64,000 nt of DNA from Monarcha castaneiventris obscurior. Its lineage: Eukaryota > Chordata > Aves > Passeriformes > Monarchidae. The position numbers and the translations under genes were made by a program. The stretch is taken from contig JAMPIT010000230.1 of NCBI GenBank assembly GCA_026261815.1, forward strand, positions 2,923,501-2,987,500. The letters run 5' to 3'. The notes beneath the pieces were generated by a model. That model was given only the letters and a program-made list of their open reading frames with translations. It searched no databases and had not been told where the DNA came from. Below are positions 25,850-39,600 of this stretch, piece after piece (positions within the stretch are counted from its first letter, which is position 1; the number at the start of each line of letters is the position of its first letter).

Positions 25850-26207
25850 TGCTGTCCCCTCTTCCCTTTATGGCTCATATTTGGTTATCCCTCCAGAAAG
25901 TTCTCTGTTCCTCAGTTGGTAATTGGCTCATGTTACTCCTCTACCCCCCCACTCCTTCTCCCATTTGCCCTGGTCCCTTCTCCCCCCTTTTCTAAGATCC
26001 CCTAACTGTGTTTTATTGGTTAATGCATGTTCTCCCCGCCTATTACGTAGGGGTATAAAACCCCATGCCTGCCTGATTTTATCAGCTCTCCTCATGGCTT
26101 TTCCCTCGAATAAATCCTTCCCTACCCCATGAGGGAGTCACTCTGCTTTTTCCCCCTCCTTCACGCACCTGGCCATCAGTGGGCAAGGTGAACCCAAGCC
26201 TGCCACA
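25850..26207 (+). mobile_element. Solo LTR of an endogenous retrovirus, plus orientation
   Basis: The 358-bp unit begins TGCTGTCCCC and ends GCCTGCCACA, giving canonical TG...CA ends. The 6-bp sequence ATTGGC flanks it exactly on both sides (25844-25849 and 26208-26213). Inside are a pyrimidine-rich U3, a TATA box (TATAAAA, 26054-26060) and a polyadenylation signal (AATAAA, 26109-26114) about 50 bases on, which places the R region near 26080-26125 and a U5 after it. No primer-binding site or internal coding sequence follows, so it is a solo LTR. The 6-bp duplication fits alpha/betaretrovirus-like avian groups. Confidence 0.82.
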
Positions 26208-26213
26208 ATTGGC

Positions 26214-28205
26214 TTCCACCCCCTCACCTGGGGCAGGTGGAGCATTGCCCAGTGCTAGGACAGCGTGCTGCCAGAACAGCACCACGGCACCACACTGATG
26301 GATGGAGCTGCTGGCACACAGGAGCTCACAGTGCCCCGGCTGCACCTCTGCATCCATTTCCCCCAACACTCAGACCCTTTCTTCTCCCTGAACCTGTAGC
26401 AGCAAGAACAGAGTTACCCTCCTTGGAATAACTGGGGAACCAACACTGAAAAGAAAGCCTTGCCATGCTGTTTTAAAAAGCACATTTCTCCCATGCCAGC
26501 CTGTGTATTTTGCTCCCTCTTTCTGCTATCCAGTCAGGAATCCTGCAGAGACAATGATGGTCCCTGTGTCTTCGAGCAGTGCAGCTCCTGCTGGCAGCAG
26601 TGCTGCATCCAGCACCCAGCAGAGCATCCTTCCTGTGCCCTGTACCCACCACCCATGGAGGCTCAGCCCTCCCAGCTCTGCTGCCACCCCCCTCGGGGTC
26701 ACACCAGCACCTCACCCTGACACGAAGCTCTGTGCTCCTCATATGGCTATGGAAATTCTTTGTCCTCCAAGCCTGCAAGGATCATGTTGGGAAACAACAG
26801 CAGGCCCTCTCCAAGCCCACGTAAGTCAATGGGAGTTCTCCCATTAAATTAGATCCCCAAGGCATATGCCTCAATGGCCAATAACCTTTAAAATGAATTA
26901 CTTTCCTGTGCGGATTTCAGGAGGCCCAGCTAGTACAGTTATTTCAAAAGACACTGCTACAGGCATGATCTTAACATTTAATTACATAACATTTTAATAA
27001 GTGCTCGGGAGCATTTGAATATGTCTCCCACCCTTTCTGATTCTGCCAGGTTTGTTTCTCCTAAAAAAAAAATTGAGCAAACAGTGCAAACTAGGATCTA
27101 GTTGTTTCCAGCTACTAAGATCTCCTTAAATTTCCCCAATGAGTACAGACTCTCTGCAATAGACAGATCCTCATTCATTTTGGGAAGAAACTGGGACGGA
27201 GAGAGTGGGGGAGAAGAAAAGACAGAGAGGGAAAAAAAGAGAAGCTTATGTTTCAAAGATCACTACAGGCCAAATATTCTCAGGCACCCCGGCTTTTACA
27301 GAGAAATCCTTAACAGTATAAAAATGGAAACACTTCAAAGATAAAATAAATAATTTAATAATAGTCTGCTTCTCCAAAGGGTTTTGAACAAGTTTTAGAT
27401 TTGCCAGTGAATGTTTCCCTTAGGCTGTAGGCCAGTGGAAAAAAAAGGCACAGTGTGCCTCTTCTTTCGTAAAATGTACTTTGTGTTATTTTATTTCCTG
27501 ATAAGATTCAGAAACAATTCTTTCCCCTCTCACCCTGCCTCCACAGAAGAAAAGAAAAAACTTTTTTTTTTTTTTCTTTTTTTAAGAAGAGCCAAGGATT
27601 GTACAGATGCAAATGATCCCTTACACAAAACACACTCTACAATAATTGTTGAAATAGATCCAAACCCATCCAGATTGCATATTTTCCTTTCTGGTTTTTT
27701 CACTTACTATCACCCACTGAGAAGCACCTCAGATTCTTCAGCCAGATGTGTTTAAAGGGAAGCCATTTGAATACCCCAAGAGCCTTTTGTGTAATTAAGA
27801 GAGTATTTATAAGCAAGACTCTACAGTATTTATAGGCTTGTAAGGAAAATGCACAAGAGTAAACTGTGGTGTAACATACTTGATAGGTCAAAGAGGCTGC
27901 TATTCCAGTAAAAAAACATTTATTTGGCAATCACATGAACAGTAGGAAGGACTGAGCTGCATTAGTGTCCTCTTCAGACACTACACTGCTTGGCCTTTAC
28001 ATTCTACATTGTTTCATCTCAGTTTAAACACCATTTCTTGGAATTATTTACAAGGTAAAAAAGATGAGAGGCTGCCTTGGTTTTTTTTGTGGCTGGATGT
28101 TGTCTTTTTCTTGTCTTCACTGCTAAGACTTGCCTTTAGGAATCGCAGAATCCTGTATCAAAGTATGGAGCAAGGAGAGTTGCCCTTGGTACAGTAGGAT
28201 CAGGT
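26214..28205. other. Noncoding, nothing assignable
   Basis: Contains a purine-rich tract (27196-27245) and a T-rich run (27560-27584). The cysteine-rich frame at 26460-26720 comes from CAG/CTG-rich composition and has no secretion signal in context. Confidence 0.55.
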
Positions 28206-28735
28206 TAGGTTATACTTGAAACATCTGAATATACAGAAGTCCTTGGAACCTTGTGGTGTGCACCCAGGAGTGCTGAAGGACCTGGCCAAATGTCACTCTA
28301 AATTATTTTTGGAAGGTCATGGCAAATGGGAGTTGTTCCTGAGCACTGGAAGAAAGCAAATGTCACTAAGGTCTTCAATACAGCCCAGTCAGCCCTGCCT
28401 TGATCCTTGGCATGGTGATGGAGCAAATCTTCGTGGAAGCCTTTTCCAAACACATAAAGGACAAGTGGATAAGTACCTAATGTGGGGCGTAAAGAAGATG
28501 GAGCCGGATTCTTCTCAGCTCTGTCCAGGGAGCGGACAAGAAGCAATGGGCATACATTGAAATATGTACGATTCCATTTAAATGAAATAAAAACTTTTTT
28601 ACAGTGAGGGTGGTCAAGCACTGAAACAGGCTCTCAGAGACTGTGGGGTATCATTTGGAGATACTAAAAACTCAGCTGGAATAGGTCCTGGGCAAGCTGC
28701 CCCAGTGCCCTGTGTTGGGTGGGGTACACTGTCCC
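28206..28735 (+). mobile_element. CR1 LINE with an internal deletion
   Basis: The left part (28206 to about 28480) follows CR1 ORF2 from the VHPGVLKDLA block through the GNGRE-like WELFLSTGRKQMSLRSS segment to the conserved DPWHGDGANLRGSL-like block. It then jumps at about 28480-28495 straight to the ORF2 end (gatggagccggattcttctc, ggacaagaagcaatgggc) and the 3' UTR (cagtgagggtggtcaagcac). Several hundred bases of the finger/palm coding region are missing. The terminal repeat has decayed. Confidence 0.85.
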
Positions 28736-30984
28736 CATCCTTGGCAGAGCACATCCCCACCACACTGAGTGCAGGGAGCTCTCTCACTAGAACTGGACCA
28801 GCTGCTTCTGTGGTTTTGGGCGTTACAGGCTGTGGTGCAGACTCCAACAATGATGATAATAAAACCAGCCCTTTCCAATGATTTCACCACCTCTTTATTT
28901 TATTCTGTGGTTTTCCCATGTTATCTGAGCACAGATGCCTGCGATTTCTTTTCCTGATCCATTACTCTCTCTGTATTAACCTCTTCCTACCCAGTAGCTT
29001 TCCTTTACCAAGGTGTGCTTAGATATGTGTGGGAAGTAAAAATTTTAAGCCACATTATTCTATCTATACCCACATTCAAGGGCAATAATGAGGTCCATAC
29101 TTTGGCCAAAAGAGAGGTGACCAGAGGAGGAGAAGTGATGAATGGTGAACAAAAGGTCAGACATCTCCCTTCTACCCTAACCCTTTCTTCACTTTTCCAG
29201 CACTACATTCAGCATTATGCAGATTGCCTTTGAACAAGGTTTTTGCAAATGGGATGTTGACAACCACACACAGGATCTGACCTCTTTCTCATGGATGCTG
29301 GCACAGGGCAGGAGGATCTTCCTGCAGACATCCAGTCCCTCAGTGCTGAAGGTGTCAGAGCAGGAGACTCACAGACTTCATAATGGCAGATTTGGGAAGG
29401 AAGGGGTTGTGTTATGGCAGAAGGAAATTAGAAGGCTGGACTAAGAATTTGGGTAATGGCTTGACCCTCTTGAACTAGCACAAATCAAGGATTATTCTGT
29501 TGCCATCCAGTGAGTTATGTGGCTGTAAAGCTGGTACAAGTGGAGAAACAAGCTCTACATCTTCCTGACGCTGTGTCAGTAAAAAACATTTTGACTTATT
29601 TTGTCTGTGTCACCCTGATATTTACCACCATAACTGCTTCCTCTGACTTTTTTTATTACTGCTTCACTTTAAGCTGTTCTAGATAGATACACAATATTAC
29701 CTTTAATGTGCAAGATCATCCCTCGGTCAACACATCATTCACTGGTGAGATGACATTCGGGCAAAATGGGGAATTTTCACTTCTCCCATTCCTGTCTCTT
29801 GCTTCCTACCAAGCATGGGATATACATGGAGATAACACACTAGACCTGATCCTTATCCTGGTTGCAACCTTGGCATTGATCTGGATTTACAGAGATGTAG
29901 CAGAACAGAACTGAGCTTGCTGTCTGTCTCTTTTTCATGCACACACATCACGACTTGGGATTTTGTTTTGACTTCAAAGCAAATGCGGGATGTAGATTAA
30001 TATGCTCTACCTCAAAGGAAGTTGTCACCAGGCACACAAAGTGCTTCTTCTTTTATAACTCATCATTTATCAAAGAAAATCAAATCAATTTGTTGGTAAA
30101 AGAAACATGTTTTTCATGAATTTAGACCACGAGGAAGGTTTCGATGACAAAGCAAGAGAAGGCTGAATTAATCAGACTTGGCATCTAACGCTTAGTGAGG
30201 AAGAGCACAAAGCTCAGCTGGAACATTTATTCTTCTGGGACCTCAGTCCCCAGATGGCAGCTTTGTCCCATGGTGTCACTTGCCCTCTCCTCCCATCTCC
30301 CTGCTGCTCTTTGCCCTCTGAAGATCAATAACTGCATGGGGTGGATGTAAAACTCGAGTACATCCTGGTGCAAATGACTGCTCGGGGTACAGGTCACTGG
30401 AGATGGAGCCAGGAGCTGATGTATACAGAGCAGCCAATGCCCCTGTGCTTCCAGGGTAGTGTCCCTTGCCACAGGCACAAAAATGAAGGCCAATTTCATA
30501 ACACACCCAGAAGCTGTCCCTCAAAGCTGGGCAGAGTTTTTCTCTCACTTCCCAGTGTTTCAGATTCAGGGTTTCCATCAGTGACCTCTCTATTTAGTTC
30601 AGAATCAAGGAACTTTCCGCAAACACAAAACAAACAAAAAAGCTGGAAGAAGAATAGGACAGATGACGCCATCAAATGAAAGGAAGAGCAGAGCAGCATC
30701 CTACAGCTTAAATAGAAAGGTGATAGCTAAAATAGTCACGTCTAGTACACATCCAATCCCAGGGCTGGATCCCAAGGGACATTGTGTGCAGACACACAAT
30801 ACAAAGATTGTTATGAACAAGGATTACTTCACCACCTCCTGCAGCCACTTCAGAAGAGAGTTAAAGGTAAGACTTGAAAAGTGCCTGGAAAAATTGTAGC
30901 ACGTCTGAGGGCAAAAAGTGTTATATTTATAAACCAACAGAACTGAAAGCACTGGGGCTGGAAGAAAGATACCGAGTCCCAGTC
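28736..30984. other. Noncoding, nothing assignable
   Basis: Several 60-112 codon frames, none with a recognisable family or splice context. Confidence 0.6.
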
Positions 30985-31490
30985 CCAGGGCAGGTTCAGG
31001 TAGAGCTTAACTATTCCTGATGTTTTTTAACCTGCTTTTTTAAACCTCTAAACTCTCCAGCAATGAAATTGCTACACCTTCCCCAGGACAGATTCAGGTA
31101 GAGCTTAACTATTCCTGATGTTTTTTAACCTGCTTTTTTAAACCTCTAAACTCTCCAGCAATGAAATTGCTACACCTTCCCCAGGACAGATCCAAACAGG
31201 GATTGCCAGGAGGCAGCAGGGAGCAGACCCACCTGTTTTGTTGCAGAAGAAGGGTTTAACTATGCACAAGAAAGCTGGGCTGGGCTATCTGTACTCAGGG
31301 TCCCAGACCATTTCATTTACTAGCACAGGTATAGCCCTCTTCTAATAAAGCCTTTTTATATTTGCAAGCAACGTTCCCACCTTTTTAGCAACACTTTTTT
31401 GCAGTTCCAATGGATCTTTCTCTGGCTTGGAGGACCAGAGCTGTACACTGTACAAAAGCTGTGGTCACACCTTTAGTTCTTTAGTTAGAA
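30985..31490 (-). mobile_element. Old CR1 fossil containing a 98-bp tandem duplication
   Basis: The first part resembles the reversed CR1 3' UTR (ttcctgatgttttttaacctgc, aaacctct..ctccagcaatga, attgctacaccttcccc). The second part (about 31340-31485) resembles the further block with cttggaggaccagagctgta, cactgtacaaaagctgtggt and tcacacct. Divergence is high, so boundaries are approximate; the middle (31200-31330) is not recognisable. Confidence 0.5.
30995..31190. repeat. 98-bp tandem duplication, two copies
   Basis: Bases 30995-31092 and 31093-31190 are the same 98-base unit head to tail, starting TTCAGGTAGAGCTTAACTAT and ending with CCCCAGGACAGA. The copies look identical apart from the final junction (gattcagg against gatccaaa). 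The identity contrasts with the heavy decay of the surrounding CR1 fossil, so the duplication is much younger than the insertion. Confidence 0.93.
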
Positions 31491-32440
31491 AGGTTTCATT
31501 TTTCTGTTGAGACCACACAATAAGTAGTTGGCAACACTGGGTAGTATTGCTGGAGTCTTGATAAGCTTAAATTTAACAAACGCACACATTCTTGCAATCT
31601 ATAATTGAAAGAGTTTGGTTACAGCAATCTAAGAGAAGAAAGGATGATTTTCCCTGCTGGCATGGTTTTGTGTAATTGTATTATTACTTGCTCCTTTTTG
31701 AAACTAAGTCAAATGAAATGTGCCCTCTCATGATGCATTTTTAACATGCTGATATAATTCCTTAAGTACAATATTCATGGCACCAAAATGCTCTTCAGTA
31801 TTAATTACTGTTACAGTGACACAGACTTTTTTTGTCAAATGCCTTTGCAGCTTGGCTGGTCAAGGCTCCTTTTCATCATTCATACTCTGCCTTCTCCACA
31901 GTAACTCCTACTAAGCTTGTGATGCAAACTGAACTTAGCAGATGGGCCAGGTTACATCATGGAAAAGCAGAAATACAAAACTCCTGAGCTCCAAAGCCTG
32001 CTCTGGAGACAGACACGATGTAAGATCCTTGTCAGGGTGAGCATAAACCACATCCTCTTAAATTTGTTCTTATTAATAAGAAGTAACAAGACCAGCTGTA
32101 ATTTATATGTGCTGGTTGGTCATGATTTTCTTTGTACAAGCAGCCAACATATGCTTCCAGTCTAACATCACCTAGTTCAAAGAAGACAATAAAAAAGGAC
32201 AAATGTCAAAGGACCATGAACATCAGCTCAGCAAGTGTGTCTTGTCTGCAGCACGTAGTGGCTGTGCCAAGGTTTCAATGACAGCCTCTTGCCACACAGG
32301 CAGCGATCTGGAGCTGCAGAGGAGTGGTGTGTGGAAGACAAGATGCTGTAATTTCGGCCAGAGCCTGGAGCAGTTTCCCTCCCCTTCCATGATGATAATC
32401 ACTACTGTGCAGTTCTTAAACTTTAGGCAGTAGTAATAAG

Positions 32441-32474
32441 GCCAAGATCAGTTTTGTGCCAAGATCAGTTTTGT
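32441..32474. repeat. 17-bp exact tandem duplication
   Basis: The unit GCCAAGATCAGTTTTGT occurs twice with no spacer (32441-32457, 32458-32474). It is a small local slippage or repair duplication. Confidence 0.97.
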
Positions 32475-35400
32475 TTGTTTTTGAATGGGAGTCCAAGTCT
32501 CCTCACTATTTTCCTTCTGCAAGATCAAGCCTGCTGATTGTCTTTCACTTGTCTGGGCTTGGGACTCCAGCCATTCACTTTTTGGTTCCCCAGTGCAAGT
32601 TTCTAGTCTGTGATTATTTGTGGCAAGTCTTCCTTCAAAAATATCCACATTTACACATAGTAATAATGTTTGTATTCTTCTACCTCCTCTCTGGGCTTCA
32701 TTTCAATGCTCAAGTGTTGCTTAAAGCAACAAACAACATGCAGATATGTTAAAAAATCTTGGGTGTTTTGTTCTCCTCCTTTCTCTGTGCTGGTGTTGAT
32801 TTGCGTTGTGAAAATATTCGCCTCCTGATTTTGTCTTTCAACATGTTTAGCAGTGTCTTCCAAATTGCCCTGTGCAGAGGTGAAAGGCATAATCTCTGTC
32901 TTATTAAAGCTCAGATCTCTCAGACGGGTCTCTTTCCCTCAGCTGAACTAGTTGATGCTTTCAGAGGCAGGCAGCACCCTGGGGCATAGCAGCGAGGAGA
33001 GAGTGAAATTTCAGCATTGATGTATCTAAGAAGTAAGTAAACAAAGCAGTGCCCAAATAACATGTCAGAACTCCATTTTCTTGGGTTTGTCTTTGGCTGG
33101 ACCACTGCAAAGCACTTCTAATTCTGCAGTATAAATGCCAGGCAGTTCAGGAATAGTTCCCAAGCATTTCCAATGATGCCAGGGCCATCATCGTGAACAG
33201 AGTTTTAGGGAAAAATCTGGGTGTTGCATATGCCCACCATGTCAGCCTCAGAGGTTCCACTGAACTAATCCTTCTGAATGTAGTCAGTCATGCCAAAATG
33301 CTTTCCAGACAGAGATGAAGAATCAGGAGAAAGATTTAAAATAAAAGCTGTAGCATGCTAATCTACTGCTCTTCAATATACACCCCTTTTTATATACATC
33401 CACTTTAAAATTTTTGTTCCTAAAATGCTTCTAAGTTACGAGAAGCTTCTGTCAGCTGCACAATCTGATTCTGTATAACAAATATTAAAAGAAAAAAGCA
33501 AACCAGAGTAAAAATATCAACTTTGTTTACAGCGATGACCCTTACACACCTCTTACACCCCGTGTTCCTTACACCCCTTTGTGCCATCCACCTTCTCCTC
33601 AAGAAGACAAAGTCAGGAAGCACATCTGTGACCCAGACTGTAAAAGTCAAAACCACCAAACAGCTTTTAAGCAGTGCACTCCTTTTTCCAATTTCGAATG
33701 CAAGAAGGTCATTTGCAGTCCTCAGGGTTCTGAGATTTATGAAGCAACAGCCACTACACTCATTGTACCTCCTGCTCTCAATGGGACTCATCGTTCAGAG
33801 CTGTTGAGCAGTTGGGAACAATTACAGAGGATAAACTGAATGAAATATGTGATGCTGTGAATGTGTCAAGATTTCAACCAGTGGAATTTACATACATGAA
33901 TAAATATCGAATACTGTTTAGTAATGGCACTCCTGCATAGCCTCTGCTCTGAGCACCCTGCAATGTAAAAATAATCGCTACCTTTATTATCAGTTACCAG
34001 CCCTAACAGCAAGCAAGAAGCAGCTTCAAATCTATGCAAGACAAAGGGGGAATTAGGAGATGTATCTCCATTAGCTTGTGCAAAGAGGAAAAGCTCCCTC
34101 TTAGCCTCTTTTTTCAGCAGGGAGAGTAAGTGGACTGTAGTTTTCTCCTTGCCTAAATTTAGACTATGACGAACAGAAACACAAGCATGTTGCGGATTAA
34201 GATAAATTCCCCCGAGATGTTGTTGTAGAAGTATTAGGACCAAAAAAAAAGGATTCTAAAAGTCAACTGAGCAAAGCTGTTATTCACAGAAGAGGAGCGA
34301 TCTCCAGACACAGAGTGATTTCACAATCCTGGCTGGGGCCTCAGTGTTCAGGGAGGCTCATTTCCACCATGACTCAAGCCCCAAATAACTCTTTTGCTCA
34401 GCCAAGCACTTCCTCGGCTTGCTGAACCTGGCTAAGTGTCCATCGGGTACGAACGCAACATCTGAACCGGAATCACCCAGACACGTGCCAGGAAAGGCTC
34501 CCAAACTTTCCTTTCCCCAAAAAGCATGTGGTTTGTAAGACGGAAAGCCTCATGGGGTCTCAAAAGCTCATAGCTTTTAAAAGGGCAGAATTTTGCCTAC
34601 AGCTCCTTATCTAAACTGAAGTGGCAGTGGGTTGCTTTTCATTTCAGGCTCGGTCACGGACACAAATTTCCCTGATTCCTTCTATCACAAAGAGGGAAGG
34701 AGATGTATAACACAATATGAATGTGCTCAGTGTCCCAGGCCAGAGTGCTTCCCAGCATTGTAAGTTTAGCAATAAGGGAAATAAGAGTAATATGTAGAAG
34801 AAAAGGACAAAAATGAGTCAGATTTTATGACAAAGATCACATGATCCCCATTCAGGGCAGTGTTGTTGTCCAGGGTAAGCTGGAGAACATTCCTGATATA
34901 AAAGCAGCCAGTCAGTAGTGGCCAAGAAATGACTTAAGTAAAATGTCCAGTGGGCTGAAAATGGCTTGAAAACGGTTTCTAAAAGAGATGTGGCCTTTTA
35001 AAAGGCAGAGAAATGCATTTGCTGTTTCTGAGTTCTTGGACAGCTCTTGACCATTTTGGAGGCAACTTTAGCCCAAGTGTAAGGTTAAACACTTGTGCAC
35101 AAGCTGTCATAAATGCAGAGCTGTGGGTTTGGTCCAAGGCTCTGCCATGTGCCTTCTGCACAAAGAAGTCCTAATTCATTCATCCAACCGGGGATTTAGG
35201 GTGCTCTGGGGAAAACGATTCCGCACTTCTCCCATCCCACCCATCCCTGCTCCTTTACCTACTGCAGGTTCTTCAGTGCAAGGTTTGTTTCCTATGATGA
35301 GCCTTAGCTCTTGCAGGAGCTCTTTGCCCACGAGCCTTTCCCATTCCTGAGGACAGGAAGGTAAGATGGGTGGATGGAAACATTTGTTCTTTCCTGCTTT

Positions 35401-36602
35401 TCCTCCCTTTCACATCACGATGCCAGTCATAAGGCTCTGAAAGCCACATCATGTTCTCCTAATCATCTCTTGCTAACTCATTAATTCTTCAATTGCTATT
35501 GTTTAGTCCTGCTATTAAATGCAATTAATTGCAGGAGCTGATGAAGTGACACAGTTGGGTTCTCCTCCCCGTTGGTGTTTACAGACCTCTGAGGAGCACC
35601 CCAGCACCAGCCTCTGGGCTACACCAACCTCTGCCAAGGTGTTTCTGCCTTGGCAGCAGCTCTTGTGGAGACAATAAATTGAAGGATTGCAGGTTTTTCA
35701 GTCACAGATTGGAGTTTACAGCAAAACTCCCCCAAAAGCTGACATGATATCTCCTGGCCTGTGAACGGTAAGGTGAAAAACACCCACGTTGATGCTTTGT
35801 CCATCAGATGTGTCACCTGCAGGTTTAGACATGGAAGTATTGGTTTATCTCACCCCACCTTATATTTAAAGAGGATATCCTCACCAAACATCTGAACAAC
35901 AATTTTCCTGTGAGCCATGTTACCTCTCTGGTTAAAAAAAAGTGTTTTCTGTCCTTTTTCTCCCCCAAATGAGGATGCAGGTTAAGGAAATTTCTCTTTC
36001 TGCTGGTAGCTATAATGTGTAGATACATATATTTTATAGATGCATATATGTATTTTGTTGTGAGACCTTCAGCTTCAGCACGATGGACATGACCTGATTT
36101 TTGTGCCAGAGTTGCACGATGGATCAGCAAGAGCTGATGAGGGTCTGGACAGTTTTGTAAAACCCCACTTTGACAAAACCAGGACCATCAGGAAAAGCAC
36201 CTATTTGGTTCCTGGGCTGGGAATATGAACAAGTCCCAGGTAGTTATTCAAGTTTCTAAAGGACTTCCTAGCAACCTGTGGATCTGGGGATTTCTTTCCA
36301 TTTTAATGAATGTTTGGTTGGGTAGAATCCAAAGGCAATTTACGGAGTGAAACTTCCTACTTGCTACAAGCTATTCGTATTTTCATGTTCTGTTTATATG
36401 TCAGCTGGATACTCAGAAGTATTGTTTAGGTTTTGAGGGAGAGGTGTGCTGTTTTAGAAGCAGAGGAGTGCTCTATGATTTCTGAAAATCACCTCTCTAA
36501 GGGGTTTTAATGTGCACACACAAATAATGGCATCCAACCCCACTGCAATCCCTGCATTTGTAAATCTTGGCCAAGTCTTTGCTTAGTAAATACTTTAATG
36601 CT

Positions 36603-36640
36603 GTTTTCTTTTCTTTTTTCTTTTTTTTTTTTTTTTCCTT
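36603..36640. repeat. T-rich low-complexity tract
   Basis: Almost pure T with four scattered C residues. It may be a decayed poly(A) tail of a minus-strand retrocopy, but no coding similarity is visible beside it. Confidence 0.95.
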
Positions 36641-39600
36641 CTGTATTCTGACACATGCAACCACCATCTATGTTAGACTATAGAGACAAAAGGTTATATG
36701 GGTCACACACTGGATCTTCCACCCCTCAGATTTTCTTTCATCCCAGTCTGGTCCAAAACAGGCTTGGAACACATTAGCATGATAGTGTCTCACCCTGCCT
36801 GGAGTCTATTCTGTCACAATTCTGGCAACAAGCAGAGTTGTCAATCTGGCACTTTATACCAGCTCGGGGTACACTTAAAAATGTATAAACAACAGCAAGA
36901 TAGAGAAACTTCTTTCAGCATTTATTTACCAGATAGATAGGATGGGAGATGCCCTGCTCATTTCAGTGAACAATATGCATTTTATGACCTTCTCATGATG
37001 GTTTTATGCCTATTGTGATCAGTTTGCCTTTTTTATCAAATAAAGAAAAGCTAATGTAAAGAGCTAACATTCAAATAACATTTAAAACTGAGATAAAGTG
37101 ACAAAGCTCTGCTGGGCTGACTTCGACTGACATTTTGTCCTTTGTTGGGAGTGGCAAAAGGATAGAAATGCAAGGGGGAAAAAAGGAAATAATTTCCAAC
37201 CTTCCATTTAATTATGGGATACTCTGTCAATTAGTGTCACAATTCATCATTTTAAGGGTAGGCCCCTAAAGCTGCAACAACAGCTCCTCTCTGAGCATCA
37301 CTTGCTGCTGTTGACAACCTCCACATGCTACGTGGTATCTGCATGGAAGATTTGGGTCCAGAGGTTCCCTGGGTGGAGGAAATGGTTTTTATTCATAGCA
37401 CTCTGTTACTCTGCAGTTGTGTGGAGTGGAAGAAGCTAACCTCAGTTTGAAACTTCATTTTTATCCCTGGCTTCTTGGACAAGTGGCTATTCCCACCTTT
37501 AAATTGGGGATGAGGATCTCTGGCTAAGAAAGGGTGAAATAATGATGACACTAGAGACATTGATAACTCTGGGAAAAGCGATATTGATCCATGCGTTTTT
37601 CCCTCCTCCCCTGCTTTCATAATTGAACAGTTATGAAATAAAGTGTTCTTTCCCCCTTCTGTACTTGGAACATGGTGATTTATCAACATAGACAGTCTGA
37701 GGCCCAGCAGATAAAATGCAAAGCGTGAACTGAAGTAAATAACTGAAGTTCACAGCATGAACTAAATCACGTTTTATTACCTTTAATAATTCAATTGCTT
37801 CTTAGCATGAGAAGCAGAGACCAGGATGCATTCAGGAGCTCTAAACCTCCCTCTCCTTTGTGTGTCTTTAGTCTTTCTCCTCCTTCTCCTGGGGAGCCAT
37901 CCTTGGCTGCATGGAAAAGCAGAGATCTAAATTCACTCTCCTCAGGAACCAGCTCTGGAATGTGGCAATTTCAGGATTCCTCACAGAGAAGCTCATTAGG
38001 GAATCTAAGTTGAAAATTTAATCTCTTCAGGCAGCTTCTGTAATGGAGGGAGCCAGGACTCCCCAGAGAGGCATTCAGATCTCACACACCCTGAATTTTT
38101 CCCCAGCAGGTGTATTTTTCTCTCTGACATTTATGGAGAGCACCTAAGGCACTTCAGCCATCCTACCAACAAGTTGACATGCTTTGCAAGATCAAAAATC
38201 ATCTTTTCTCCTGCCATTCTCCCAGTAGCTTATGAACTAATATCAGCTGTGATTTCAATTTTGAATCTGGCTGACCCCAAAGATTCTCTTAGTGTTTCAA
38301 TACATTCTTTCCTCTCCAGCAGACCATCTCTAATGTGTTCAATCCTCCTCAATAAATCAGTGTCTCCTGCATGGGTCAATTCAGACTGAAGCCTGCAGCT
38401 GCATGCAGGCTGGATGGCAGCAGAACTTCTCACCTGGCTCTTCCACAGTCCCTCCAGAGAAGAGAAACACATGGGAATTAAAAGCACACTGGATGAAAAA
38501 CTGTGGGCTGTAGCTCATTAGCAGAGACCATGACTAAATGACTTGCTGCAGGAATTTAAGCACGGAGGAGTTTGCTCACTTTCTACTAATTCTCGCTCCT
38601 GAATCCTTCATTTTCATGTTCTACCACCCTCAAGTCAATTATTAAATCCACAGAACCACAGATAAATAGCCACAGGAAATGTTTAATAAACTGATTTTCA
38701 ACTTTCAGCACCAGAAAGAATCACTGCATTAAACTCTATTTATGATCACTGAACACTTAAACACTTCTGCTCCAAAAGTTTCCATTTTTTATGTTTAGGA
38801 ATTGGTTCAATTCTTATTCCTAGAAAAAACTGTATTGGGCAAACCCATTACTTAAAATGACTGGCTTTTGCACCAACAGGAAAAAAAGGAAGAAGGGGTC
38901 ATAGCACAATATATTTGGGAAAATCCTCTGTCTTGCAAACCAACAACTGCAGACTTTAATTCAACTGCTCTCTCAAAAGGCTTTACAATTTCATACACAA
39001 GTGTATTGGCAGTGTCTACTGAATGAATATGAGGATGATTCTTTTAAAAGAGTTTCCTGGAAAATGCCACCTTTGGTTGATATTTTTCTTTTCCAGGAAT
39101 TCTGAGAGTTTACACAAAAGATTCACTGGAGCTATACACACAGAGAAGTGAATGTGTTATTTTCAAACCACTCTGCTGCTACTTTCTCACCATTTTATGC
39201 TTTTTACTCAGCCATTCCGATCATCTTTTCATTATCAGACAAATCCTTAAGAATTTCCTCTGGCGACTTATCCGGTGCAACAAGAGAATGTTTTCCTTGA
39301 GCAAGGATGAATCAACATTAGGTAAAAGCTTCAGGATTTTACCGAGGCTTTAAAAGGCTGGAAAGTACCAAGCTAAAGCACATGTGTCTTTTCAGCCTCC
39401 TTCTCCTTTCACCTACCACGCTTAATGCAGTCACCCTCATTTCACATCCACTGTTCCAAGAAGAAAAACTTGTAGAGATGCCAAGTGTTTGTAAATCCAG
39501 CTGAAGTCATTAGACTGAAGGTTCTCAGCAATTCTGAAACTCGGGGTGTCTTCCTTCCTTTTGCTTCCCTGGTTGCTATAAAAGAGGTCTTCAGACTTGT

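Noticed and set aside
25844..26220. Start of a full provirus after the plus-strand LTR
   Set aside because: The bases after the LTR are the target duplication itself, with no primer-binding site or gag, so only a solo LTR remains.
26460..26720. Cysteine-rich 86-codon ORF as a second secreted peptide
   Set aside because: Cysteines come from TGC/CAG-rich composition, and there is no signal peptide after the ATG. A different frame over the same bases is equally open.
33420..33791. Minus-strand 123-codon ORF with a hydrophobic stretch
   Set aside because: No family pattern or splice context, and overlapping plus-strand frames of similar length suggest chance openness.
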